Source of the DNA: Terriglobia bacterium
Lineage (GTDB): Bacteria; Acidobacteriota; Terriglobia; Bryobacterales; UBA6623
Direction of reading: 5' to 3'
Assembly: GCA_009841225.1 (NCBI GenBank)
Contig: VXMF01000022.1
Span: 1 to 64,000 of the forward strand
Length of the DNA: 64,000 nucleotides
A program made the position numbers and the translations under genes. Below, in pieces: positions 28,565-38,281 of this stretch; the stretch's first letter is position 1; every line of letters begins with the position of its first letter. The notes beneath the pieces are model-generated. The model was given only the letters and a program-made list of their open reading frames with translations, made no database searches and was not told the DNA's origin.

Positions 28565-29899
28565 ATGACCTTGGTAAAGCTCGCGACGCTTTCTCTGTTC
28601 TTCTCCTCGCTTGCGGTGTGGGGCCAGACCCAAGCAGACCGAACGCAGAACAGCGGCTCCTCCCCGTCCGGCGGTGACTACGGTGCCGGAGCCGGAATCC
28701 CAAGCGGGGGCACCTCGCGGGGTCCAAGTCTCGGCGGACAGGACAGGAGCTCTCCATCTAACCCGGGGACTCGGCAACCGCCGACACGGGATCGCTCAGG
28801 TGACTCGATGCCTCGTGACACCCATGACAACTCTCGCCAATCGAATACCAACGATCGGATGCGGCAATTGGGCACACCTGTCTACCTCCACGGCCGGGTC
28901 GTCACGGATGCTGGCGAGCCGCCGCCGGAGCGAGTCATTGTCAAGCTCAACTGCGGAGCCAGGTCCACGCCGCAGGACTATACGGATAGGAAGGGGCGCT
29001 TCAGCTTCCAGCCAGGCGGCAACCAGTCGCTCACTTTCTCCGATGCGAGTGTGAATCGTGCGCGCGTTGCCGGCAGGAGTTCGGGTCTTACCGTTGGGTC
29101 CACTGGCAGTGCCAACCTCTCGCAATGCCATCTCGAGGCCGAGTTGCCCGGCTATCGGTCCGACCGCTTGTCATTGGGCATGTTTCGCATGGGCTCGAAC
29201 GATGTGGGGCTCATCGTGTTGCACCGCCTCGAAGGCTTGATCGGAGACACGGTCAGCGTAACGACCCTCGCGGCGCCAACCAGCGCGCAGAAGGCGTATC
29301 GGAAAGGGCTCAAGGCCCTGCGCAGGGCGCGACCGAACCGCGAGGAAGCCATCCAGCACTTGGAGAGGGCTGTAGAGGTCTATCCGGAATACGCTACAGC
29401 GTGGGCAGCGCTGGGCGAGGCTCGCAGGGGCCTTGAGGACGGGGACGGCGCGCGGACGGCCTACACTCGCGCCATGGAGGCGGATCCCAAGTTTCTACTG
29501 CCCTTCGAACCCTTGATGGATCTCGCTTTGAACCGTATGGATTGGACCGAATTGGATTCTCTGACCGAGCGCTACCTGAAGCTCTCTCCGAGGTCCGCCA
29601 AAGCCCACTTCCTCAGCGCACTGGCAGCGGCCAATCACAACGACCTAGCCCGCGCGGAGTCGTTGGTCCGAGCGTTGAAGGAAATGGACGAAAAGGACGA
29701 ATGGCCGCTGAGCTACGTCATCATGGCTACCGTTCACGAGCGTAGAGCCGAGTGGGAGCGAGCAGCGAGTGAGTACCGTGCGTATATCGCTCTGGCACCG
29801 GACCAGAGGACCGTGGAAATGGCCAAGCGAAGACTCCATGAATGGGAGACGCTGCGAATTATTGGGCCGATCGAAACGATCGAAGTGGAAACACCGTAG
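28565..29899 (+). CDS. Secreted protein: Gly/Ser/Pro-rich linker, CarboxypepD_reg-like domain, TPR repeats
   Basis: Signal peptide, low-complexity linker, PVYLHGRVVTDAGEPPPERVIVKLNC, AIQHLERAVEVYPEYATAWAALGEARR. Confidence 0.72.
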   Translation: MTLVKLATLSLFFSSLAVWGQTQADRTQNSGSSPSGGDYGAGAGIPSGGTSRGPSLGGQDRSSPSNPGTRQPPTRDRSGDSMPRDTHDNSRQSNTNDRMRQLGTPVYLHGRVVTDAGEPPPERVIVKLNCGARSTPQDYTDRKGRFSFQPGGNQSLTFSDASVNRARVAGRSSGLTVGSTGSANLSQCHLEAELPGYRSDRLSLGMFRMGSNDVGLIVLHRLEGLIGDTVSVTTLAAPTSAQKAYRKGLKALRRARPNREEAIQHLERAVEVYPEYATAWAALGEARRGLEDGDGARTAYTRAMEADPKFLLPFEPLMDLALNRMDWTELDSLTERYLKLSPRSAKAHFLSALAAANHNDLARAESLVRALKEMDEKDEWPLSYVIMATVHERRAEWERAASEYRAYIALAPDQRTVEMAKRRLHEWETLRIIGPIETIEVETP

Positions 29900-30283
29900 C
29901 CATACGGGCCCGGTTGCTAGCCTCCCGGATCGTTGCCGCCGCCTTGTTTCGCCCTGGCCTTGTTAAGTTGTGCTAGCCGGTGCCATGAACATACAGCCAA
30001 CGCTAGGGACCACGTCGCCCGGCGCATCGCATCACCGCTCAACCAGTGACGCTGGATCCGTTCGACCGCTCCCGGTGAAGACCTGCGAATTCGATTGGAC
30101 GGCATGCGGCGGGAACTTCGATAAGCGCTGGGAACTCGATTGTGCGAGGGCCTGGCATCAGCAGACCGATTCGCCTCGACAGGAAGCGACGGCATTAGCC
30201 GCGTCACCGCAGTACCCTGTCCGTGCCGGCACTTTCTCACATCGAGCGCAAGCTCCGGCGCGCGAGGGGGTCTTGTCAGGATC

Positions 30284-31681
30284 ATGTCCATGAAGGTCGC
30301 GACCTCGTCGTGTATCGATGGGAGTCAGGCGTCAAGCCGTCGGCCTAATATCGTTTTCGTCGTATTGGACGACGCCCGATTCGACGACTTTGGCTTCAGT
30401 GGCCATCCGTTCGTCAAGACCCCGAACTTCGACCGCGTCGCAACTGAGGGCATCCAGTTCTCCAATGCGTTCACACCCGTTCCACTCTGCTCCCCGAACC
30501 GCGCCTGCATTCTGACGGGCTTGTACGCCCACTCCCACGGAATCACTGACAACACCGACCGCAGCGAGCGGTCCCACCAGCTTGAGACCTTCCCGAGGCT
30601 GCTGAACCGTGCCGGCTACGATACAGCGTTCATTGGAAAGTGGCACATGGGCTTGGATGACACTCGCCGGCCGGGCTTCGACGAATGGGTCTGCATGCGC
30701 GGCCAGGGCGACTATTTCGATCCGGAGGTCAACGACAACGGCCAGCGACGCAGACTCCCCGGCTATGCCTCGGACATCTTTTCCGAGAGAACGGCCGAAT
30801 TCATCAGCCGCAAGCGCGACCGGCCCTTCTTGGCGTACCTGTCACACAAGGCCGTCCATCCCAATCTGTTCCAAGATGCGGACGGCAGCATCAATTCGGT
30901 CCCAGAGGACGGCGGCTTCACGCCCCCGGACCGGGTTGCAAGCCTTTACTCCGGTCTCCGCGTTCCTCGCCGGCCGAACGCGGCTTCGTTTGCCAAGGAC
31001 AAGCCCGCCCTGCAGAGGCCGATAAAGGACGTGCCGCCGCTCGGGCCCGGCACCGGGACGCCGGACCATGTGATTCGCAACCGGCTGCGCATCCTGACGG
31101 CCGCCGACGAGGCATTTGGCGCGGTGCTCGGAGCTCTTGAAGAAACCGGGCAGGCAGAGGACACCTGCGTTGTCCTTACGAGCGACCATGGCTACTTCTA
31201 CGGCGAACACGGCTTGAACGAGGAGCGGCGCCTTGCTTACGAGGAGAGCGTCCGGGTGCCCCTTGCCATCCGCTGGCCAAAGCGGATCGCGGCCGGGGGC
31301 GAGTCAGAGGCCTTGGTTTCCAGCGTCGACCTGGCTCCAACAATCCTGGGGTTGGCTGGGATCAGCGGTCCCGTCGAAACCCATGGCCGGTCACTTCTGC
31401 CACTGCTCGGCGGCCGCCCTCCCGCGGACTGGCGCCGGTCTGTGCTAATCGAGTACTTTTCCGACCGCGTCTGGCCTCGAATGGTCGCAATGGGGTACCG
31501 AGCCGTCCGGACGGAGCAATGGAAATACATCCGCTATACCGATCTCGAAGGGATGGACGAGCTCTACGACCTGTGGAGCGACCCGTACGAGATGTGCAAC
31601 CTGTGGAACCATAGAGGCTACGCAGCGACAAAGACGCTTCTCGGCGGTGAACTGGACCGGCTGCTACTAGAATCCCCCTGA
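30284..31681 (+). CDS. Type I sulfatase
   Basis: RPNIVFVVLDDARFDDFGFSG; FGly motif CSPNRACILTG (CxPxR). Confidence 0.92.
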   Translation: MSMKVATSSCIDGSQASSRRPNIVFVVLDDARFDDFGFSGHPFVKTPNFDRVATEGIQFSNAFTPVPLCSPNRACILTGLYAHSHGITDNTDRSERSHQLETFPRLLNRAGYDTAFIGKWHMGLDDTRRPGFDEWVCMRGQGDYFDPEVNDNGQRRRLPGYASDIFSERTAEFISRKRDRPFLAYLSHKAVHPNLFQDADGSINSVPEDGGFTPPDRVASLYSGLRVPRRPNAASFAKDKPALQRPIKDVPPLGPGTGTPDHVIRNRLRILTAADEAFGAVLGALEETGQAEDTCVVLTSDHGYFYGEHGLNEERRLAYEESVRVPLAIRWPKRIAAGGESEALVSSVDLAPTILGLAGISGPVETHGRSLLPLLGGRPPADWRRSVLIEYFSDRVWPRMVAMGYRAVRTEQWKYIRYTDLEGMDELYDLWSDPYEMCNLWNHRGYAATKTLLGGELDRLLLESP

Positions 31682-31792
31682 TCGCGTCACCGCTTGCGCA
31701 AGTGTGGTCTGAATTAGGGGCTTGTATACAAACGTGCCTTTCGTTTCGCAAGGGTGCGTGATCCCATCGACGCCCCTCCCGGCTAGCACCGC

Positions 31793-33088
31793 CTAGCGCA
31801 GGGCGGCGACTCGTCCTCGCGCGAAGGCCAGCGCCTGTTCGCGATCCGCGAGCACGCCTTCGTGCTGTAGCTCGCGCACCTCGGCGAGGACCTTGCCGAA
31901 GACAGGGCCGGGCTCATACCCTGCGGCGATCAGATCCCGGCCTGTCAACAGCGGGACAAACGGCTCTTCCGCTCGGACCTGCTCGTAGTGCTGTTGGGCA
32001 AAGTCATGGTTGTCGAGCAGGCCGTGGCTGGAAAGGCAATCGAGCCGGTGCAGCTCCAAGTGATCCTTGAAGTCCGGCTGTTCGACGAACCTCCGCAGCT
32101 TGGAGCGACGCATGTCCCGCACATGCGCGAACTTCATGTGGTTAGTGACCAGTGCCAGCACGCGCTGCTTCGTGGCGTTAGAAAACCGCAGCCGCTCGCA
32201 GATGGCCTCGGCAAGCTCGACGCCGCGCCCGACATGCCCGTGAAAGCGGATGCGATCCGCCCTGGTGAACGTCTCGGGCTTGCCAACGTCGTGCAACAGA
32301 ACCCCCCACGCCAGTGCCAGCGAGGGCTCTTGCAGCCCCTCCAGCATGAGCATCGTATGGGTCCACACGTCGCCTTCGGGATGGTACTGGGGCGGCTGCT
32401 CCACGCCCCTGAGGGCTACGACCTCCGGCAGCAACTGCTGCAGCAGCCCGCTTTGGTGCAATAGCTCGAATCCCCGCCGGGCGCTGCCCTCGGTCAAGAT
32501 TCGGCCCAACTCGTCGCGCACGCGCTCCGCCGCCATGGCCTGTATGGCGGGAGCCCTATCACGGATCGCCGCCATCGTGCCGGCCTCGATCTCGAATCCC
32601 AGGCCGGCAGCCAGCCGCACGGCACGCAGCATCCGCAAGTGGTCTTCCCGGAAACGCTTGTCGGCCGACCCGACAGCCCGGATCAGCTTGCTCTCGAGAT
32701 CGGCCGCACCCCCCGTAAAGTCCAACCGCCGATTCGAGACCGGGTCGTAGAACATGGCGTTGACCGTGAAGTCGCGCCGTATGGCATCTTGCTCGGGATC
32801 GTCGGTGTAGGACACCTCGTCGGGCCGACGGCCATCGCTGTAGGGGCCCTCGCGGCGAAACGTCGCCACTTCCGTGAATCCGTCGTCCTCGCGGACATGC
32901 ACCACGCCGAAGCGCTGGCCGATGCGACGCGCGCCCTTGAACAGTCGCACGACCTGCTCGGGCCGCGCGTCGGTCGCCACGTCGCGGTCCTTGATCGGCC
33001 GCCCCAGCAGCTCGTCGCGCACGCAGCCGCCCACCCAATAGGCCTTGTAGCCGTTGGATTGGAGCCGTTGGATGACTTGCAGCGACAT
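31793..33088 (-). CDS. CCA tRNA nucleotidyltransferase / poly(A) polymerase family with HD domain
   Basis: AYWVGGCVRDELLGRPIKDRDVAT, RRDFTVNAMFYDP, HDVGKPETFT. Confidence 0.92.
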   Translation of the reverse strand: MSLQVIQRLQSNGYKAYWVGGCVRDELLGRPIKDRDVATDARPEQVVRLFKGARRIGQRFGVVHVREDDGFTEVATFRREGPYSDGRRPDEVSYTDDPEQDAIRRDFTVNAMFYDPVSNRRLDFTGGAADLESKLIRAVGSADKRFREDHLRMLRAVRLAAGLGFEIEAGTMAAIRDRAPAIQAMAAERVRDELGRILTEGSARRGFELLHQSGLLQQLLPEVVALRGVEQPPQYHPEGDVWTHTMLMLEGLQEPSLALAWGVLLHDVGKPETFTRADRIRFHGHVGRGVELAEAICERLRFSNATKQRVLALVTNHMKFAHVRDMRRSKLRRFVEQPDFKDHLELHRLDCLSSHGLLDNHDFAQQHYEQVRAEEPFVPLLTGRDLIAAGYEPGPVFGKVLAEVRELQHEGVLADREQALAFARGRVAALR

Positions 33089-33120
33089 GTCTCTGCAACC
33101 CCAAGCCGAGCCCGGCGAGG

Positions 33121-34197
33121 CTACAGCTTCGGCCGGTAGCCCGCGCGCGTTCGGACGCGGTAGCGCCGCTGGTCCGGGCCCACGAGTTCGACCTGTATGC
33201 TGCGCCAGCCGCGATTGGGGTTCGCCTCGGGGTAGTACGTCACCGTGTACGAACTGGCCAGCTCGTCGCGGATTTCGACGAACGCCTCGGACTGGCGCTG
33301 CCACGTCTTGGCGAAATAGGCCTTGCCGCCCGTGCGCTGCGTGATCCTTCGAAAGGCGTTGCTCGAGATCGGGTCGCGATTGAGCGCGCGCGTGCTGATG
33401 ACATAGATCGGCACGCCCTCGTCCTCGGCGATGGCGCCGACATCGTCCGGAGAGACCGCACTGGCGTTGTCAGGACCGTTCGAGAAGACGATGATGACCT
33501 TGCGCCCCGACACCCTGGCTGCGTCCCGCAACGTCAGCAAGAGGCAGTTGTACAGGGCCGTCTCGTCTCCGGCCACGGAGCTGCGCAAGCCGCGCAGAGC
33601 GTCATCATGGTCGGCCGACAAGTTGGCATGCCGTGTGAGGTTGCGGCTGAACGAGTACACCGCGACCGAGTCCGCGCCGTCGAGTCCGCGGATGAAATCC
33701 GCGATGGCGTCCTCGGCGTAGACCAAGCTGCGGTACATGAAATTGCTGGTGTCGAAGAGCACGAACACGTTCGTGCCCACCAACTGGCCGGCGATCGCCT
33801 CGGGAATCGATAGCTCGGCCTCGCCGGCCACGCGACCCGGGCGCACACCCGTTCTGGTGATGCGCCGAGGCGCGACGTTGCCCTCGCCGAAGGACGCAAT
33901 CGTCTGCTGGACCCCGTCCTCGGTGATCCGAAAGTGCTCCGGTCTCAGGCCCTGTATGTAGCGCCCGCGCTGATCTGTGACCGCGACGTTCAGCATGACG
34001 AGGTCGACCTCGACCTCGAACAAGGCCGTCGATTCGCCAATCGCCTCAGGCACCTGCCCGAGCAGGCCGGGCGCCGCCTGCCACATTCCCAGCAAGGCTG
34101 CGGTGGCAATTCCCAGGCGCAGGCCGGCACTGGGCGTCGCTCGATCTAGCCTGCAATCACGCATTCCTTTAGTATCGGCGTTCGCGTCCCGCAGCAT
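33121..34197 (-). CDS. Secreted VWFA-related domain protein with degenerate MIDAS
   Basis: VAVTDQRGRYIQGLRPEHFRITEDG, FVLFDTSNFMYRSLVYAEDAI, IIVFSNGPDN, YTVTYYPEANPNRGWRSIQV. Confidence 0.75.
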   Translation of the reverse strand: MLRDANADTKGMRDCRLDRATPSAGLRLGIATAALLGMWQAAPGLLGQVPEAIGESTALFEVEVDLVMLNVAVTDQRGRYIQGLRPEHFRITEDGVQQTIASFGEGNVAPRRITRTGVRPGRVAGEAELSIPEAIAGQLVGTNVFVLFDTSNFMYRSLVYAEDAIADFIRGLDGADSVAVYSFSRNLTRHANLSADHDDALRGLRSSVAGDETALYNCLLLTLRDAARVSGRKVIIVFSNGPDNASAVSPDDVGAIAEDEGVPIYVISTRALNRDPISSNAFRRITQRTGGKAYFAKTWQRQSEAFVEIRDELASSYTVTYYPEANPNRGWRSIQVELVGPDQRRYRVRTRAGYRPKL

Positions 34198-34200
34198 GCA

Positions 34201-37200
34201 TCAATCGCCTCCCGAGGCCGCCGCGGACGATGCGCGAGCGGCACTGCTGGGGCCGCTCTCCTGTCGCACTTGGTCAGCAATGATCCGCAACGAGCGCCAC
34301 AGCGCTGGCCAATCGTCCAAATGGGTCGCGAAGATACGCTCCAGCGTGCGCTGCGTCCACTGAGGAATCAGCAGATTGAGTTGTGCCGGAGCGATGTGCA
34401 ATTCGTCAGACAGCGCAGCCCAGAACAGATTGTTGGACTCCCAGCTTTCCGCCAGAATGCGGCTCGAGAACCCCATCAAGGTGGGAAACAGGGGAAGGTG
34501 CAGCAGTTCTAGGCGATAGGAGTGCGCCAGGCGCGGGTGCGGCATCCCGAACATCTGACCCGTTTGGAGTTCGTTGTGGCGCTGCGGGTCCCGGCTCTCC
34601 AACTCCGCGATGGCCGCGACGTACGGCCGCCCCAGCGAGTCCAGCCGCTCGCCGTGGGACTCGCGCAGCCGACACGCCAGATCGAAGAGTTCGGACGGGG
34701 TGACGATCTCGATCCCCTCGCGCACCCGCCCGCGCCTGAAGGAGTCTTCGATCTTCCAGATGCGGGACGGCTCCACGCGCGTCCGCAACTGGCCCAAGAC
34801 AGGCTCTGCCAAGTCTTCGTCGAAGGCAGCCTGGGCGAGCAGCGAGCGCGCCAGCCGCAGGTGCAGCCCGACGTAGTGCAAGTCGGCAGGGCGAACGCCC
34901 CACCAGCGCGGCAGGGTAGCGCCAAGCAACATCTGCGGCGCCAGATCCTGCCATATCAGGGCCTGCCGGTTGGAAGGGACCATGAAGTTCTGCTCGGCCG
35001 ACGCCAGCTCGTAAGGCAGCGACACAAGCGAGCCCATCAGGCGGCCGCCGCCGCTGCTGGGCCAGCCGGTGGACTGCATGCGAGCCCGCGACCAGCTGTA
35101 CTTGCTCTCGGGACCAAGAAAGTCGTGGCTGCGCACGAACAGGGGGTTGGCACGGATCAGTTCCGCTCCGGGGGGCGAATAGAGCGCATACGCAATGCCT
35201 ACCAACGAGTCGCGCAGCATCGGTGCCAGTTCGCCGCGAATCGCCAGCAGGCGCCTGGGATTGCCCTGGGCTCGATCCACGGCCCGTCGCAGGTTGAGGC
35301 TGCGCTGTCTCTGGATGTGGCGGTCGACCCAGTGGCCGCGGGCCATGGCATTGGCCTCTTCGACAGATAACAGCGACCGTGGCAGCCGGATGTCGGAAAT
35401 GCTCTCCGAGAGGCGGTTGGCCATGGCCACGTTGAACGCCTCGCCGCGCGAGACGCGCTCGAGGTGGTCGGCCAAGTCGAACAGCGTATCCAGCGGCACC
35501 AGCCGCTGCAGAATCAGGAGCTGATTCACGCGGGCCAGCACTTCGCCCCGCGCCTCCTGCTCGCTCTCGGAGGCGTCACCCACCAAAAGGTCCAGCAACG
35601 CCTGCTGCGGATCGGCAGCGTCCCTCCCAGCCGCTTCCAAGAGCGCCAGCACGCCGGCGCGCCCTGCTTCGAACACTCCCTGCGAGTCGGTCGCGCCCGA
35701 GGCGGCCGAGAGCAGAGCCTGGATCGACGAATCGGCCCGTTCCGCCGGAATGGCGCCGTTCCGGCGGAGCACTTGCCACAGTGCCAGTTGCGCCTGCAGG
35801 ACGCCGATGGTGTTGGCGCGACGCAGCTGGCTGCCGATCTTGTCCAGGCGCACCATCGTGTCCAAGTGCGCGGTGATGGTTGCCTCGCTCAGGTTGGGCG
35901 AATCGCTGTAGAGCGCGAACTGGTGCCCGTGGTCCGGGAACGCCCTGATCATCCGCGCAACTGTCTCAGCTGACAGCGGCGTAGCGCGGTTGCGATCCAG
36001 GTCCGAGATCGCAAGGAACATGCGCAGCGGCTCGTTCTCGATCGCTTTGCGCGAAAGAGCGAACATGGCCTCGATGACATCGTCGGGCCGCGTCCAGCGC
36101 GTGGCAGACTCGGTTAGCTTGCCATCGTACTTGCCGTGCGGGTGGACGACGAACAGGTCCCTCCACGGCTCAATGCCGCCCGGTATGCGCGGAGCGCCCG
36201 AAGCTTCGAAGTCGAGCCTCGTCGCCAGCAGCATCAAGTCGGAGCTGGCGCGGAAGATCGGCCGGGCCGGGCCGGGACTCGTAACCTTCCCCCGCACCGC
36301 TTGGTAGAAGCGATCGATGCGCGGAGGATCGAGGAAGTAAGCCCTCCCAGCGTCGCCCTGGACACGCGCCAGGGCGTCATAGAAGGCTGCCATCCAGCCG
36401 TCGTCCAGACGGATGAGCCGCTGGAAGAAGCGACCTCCCTGGGTCACGCTTTCGCCCACGAGGCGTTCCCAACCGGGCCGCGCACGCGCGCCGCCCGGCG
36501 TGACCGCGACGCCATCGGCAACCTCGAACATGGCCCCGAAGAAGTCGAGCACGGGAACATAGTCCTTCAAGTCGCCGATCGGACCGGCGGCCCGTAAGGC
36601 CTCGGCGGTCGGACGGTGCAGGTTGTGCATCGCGACGTACAGCCGCGCCAAGCCCGGATCGTCAATGAACGTGTCTAGGAAGTTCTCCTGGGCACGCCTG
36701 GCGCCTCCTAGCCAGTAGTCCCGGCCGAAGAGGACCGGCAGCCTCGTAGGGCCGAACTGGTAGCTGAACGGCTGGCCCCGGCGGAAGGCCAGTTCCAAGT
36801 CCGCCAGCGGGAAGGCCGAATCGATGGCGAGAAACGCCCGCGAGGGGTTGACTGTCTCGAGCACGGCGGCCGGGCCGCACTCTCCGCGCAGGCGGTAGCC
36901 GATGATCTTCAGCAGTTGGGCCGTCTCGGCCGATTCACAAACCGCAATGTCAATGGTGTTGTCCTCGCCCGCGAATGCCGCGAGTTCCCTCGCCTGGGTC
37001 AAGTACTGCTTCAGCAGGCGGAGATACTCGGTCGGCTCGAACGTGGAACCTCCGCCGGACGCATGGTAGCCGCCGGCGAAAATCGTCCGGCCAAGCGAGG
37101 GCAGGATCAGATCAGACGAGAGATCGGTGGACAGCGCCGCCATCCGGCTGAACGAGTCCAGCGTGCCGGGCACATCGATGAACTCCGTAGCTTCCGGTTC

Positions 37201-37614
37201 GGTCAGCGGTTGCAGCAGCCCGTCGACACCGGGGCCACCTTCCCCCGCTGCCTGCAGGGCACGCAGGGCAGCCCTGGCCTGCTCCGCATTGCCGTGCCAC
37301 AGCGCGGCAACCGCGATCCGACGGCGCAGCTCGGCGGCGGTCGCGGAATCTACGGAAGCGGACGAGGCTAGCACCGCCTCATATGCCTCGACAGCAGCCG
37401 GGTCGCCGTAGCGGTCCAAGAACTCGGCGTTGGCGGTCAGCGCCTCGCCGTTGCTCACTTGTTCTGCGACGGTATCTTGGAGGACGCGTCGGGCCTCGAG
37501 AGGCTCGCCCGCCCGCTCGAGTTCAAGCGCCCGCTCGACGCTGGCATGGAGCGGAACGACACAAATGCTGCTGACCCCAATCAAGGCTCCTAGGCGAATG
37601 ATCCGAGTGCTCAT
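34201..37614 (-). CDS. Large secreted protein of unknown function (about 1137 aa)
   Basis: Long ORF with signal peptide MSTRIIRLGALIGVSSICVVPLHAS; no family recognised from motifs. Confidence 0.8.
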   Translation of the reverse strand: MSTRIIRLGALIGVSSICVVPLHASVERALELERAGEPLEARRVLQDTVAEQVSNGEALTANAEFLDRYGDPAAVEAYEAVLASSASVDSATAAELRRRIAVAALWHGNAEQARAALRALQAAGEGGPGVDGLLQPLTEPEATEFIDVPGTLDSFSRMAALSTDLSSDLILPSLGRTIFAGGYHASGGGSTFEPTEYLRLLKQYLTQARELAAFAGEDNTIDIAVCESAETAQLLKIIGYRLRGECGPAAVLETVNPSRAFLAIDSAFPLADLELAFRRGQPFSYQFGPTRLPVLFGRDYWLGGARRAQENFLDTFIDDPGLARLYVAMHNLHRPTAEALRAAGPIGDLKDYVPVLDFFGAMFEVADGVAVTPGGARARPGWERLVGESVTQGGRFFQRLIRLDDGWMAAFYDALARVQGDAGRAYFLDPPRIDRFYQAVRGKVTSPGPARPIFRASSDLMLLATRLDFEASGAPRIPGGIEPWRDLFVVHPHGKYDGKLTESATRWTRPDDVIEAMFALSRKAIENEPLRMFLAISDLDRNRATPLSAETVARMIRAFPDHGHQFALYSDSPNLSEATITAHLDTMVRLDKIGSQLRRANTIGVLQAQLALWQVLRRNGAIPAERADSSIQALLSAASGATDSQGVFEAGRAGVLALLEAAGRDAADPQQALLDLLVGDASESEQEARGEVLARVNQLLILQRLVPLDTLFDLADHLERVSRGEAFNVAMANRLSESISDIRLPRSLLSVEEANAMARGHWVDRHIQRQRSLNLRRAVDRAQGNPRRLLAIRGELAPMLRDSLVGIAYALYSPPGAELIRANPLFVRSHDFLGPESKYSWSRARMQSTGWPSSGGGRLMGSLVSLPYELASAEQNFMVPSNRQALIWQDLAPQMLLGATLPRWWGVRPADLHYVGLHLRLARSLLAQAAFDEDLAEPVLGQLRTRVEPSRIWKIEDSFRRGRVREGIEIVTPSELFDLACRLRESHGERLDSLGRPYVAAIAELESRDPQRHNELQTGQMFGMPHPRLAHSYRLELLHLPLFPTLMGFSSRILAESWESNNLFWAALSDELHIAPAQLNLLIPQWTQRTLERIFATHLDDWPALWRSLRIIADQVRQESGPSSAARASSAAASGGD

Positions 37615-38145
37615 ACCAGATTCCCGAAAGTGATTGTACACCTGTGCCGGACGAGGCGGCAGGGCTACGCGATCTTCATTGGGGCTGGCTCGTTGCTCAA
37701 GGAACCAGGCTGGGAGCCGGGCACGCCCGCAGCGCCAGAGCGGCGGTTCGCCGAACCATTCACGCGGGTCGTGCTGCGTGAGGCGCAGGTACAGATAGAG
37801 CGATTCGCCGACTCGTTCTATCGTGCCCAGGTACATCACTGCGACGCGCGCGGATTACCCTCAAGTCCGCCTGTCTTGGACAATCTCATGTCCCCGCGCT
37901 GGCCGCCTTCAAATACTCCATGTGGTGCAATCCGGACAGCGCCATGCCGCTCAAGGCACTGAACGTCTAGCTGCGCCGCATACAACCGTAGTGGCGCTAC
38001 CCGCGCGTAGTGCCGCGGCGCATCGCACCGCCGGCCTGCTCGAGTCGCGGCCACTGCGCTGCGGTCAAGCGAATCTAGCCCGCCAACCGACTCTGGAATC
38101 TCTGGTTCGTCATCGGGAACTATCTTCCTGCATCTAGAGAATTGC

Positions 38146-38200
38146 GCCAATTGTCGAGGAACCGCATACGTTCTCGCTAATTGGGCCAATTCGCCAATTG
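38146..38200. promoter_or_regulatory. Cluster of CCAATT/AATTG repeats upstream of a TonB receptor gene
   Basis: GCCAATTGT, GCTAATTGGGCCAATTCGCCAATTG within about 55 nt. Confidence 0.4.
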
Positions 38201-38225
38201 ATCGCCAGTTAAGCCATTGACAGAT

Positions 38226-38234
38226 GGGGGGGGG
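38226..38234 (+). repeat. G9 homopolymer about 47 nt upstream of TonB receptor start
   Basis: cagatGGGGGGGGGtgaact. Confidence 0.8.
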
Positions 38235-38281
38235 TGAACTACGCTCTGGCTGGATAGTCCCATCAGGCACAGGAGGATTCC

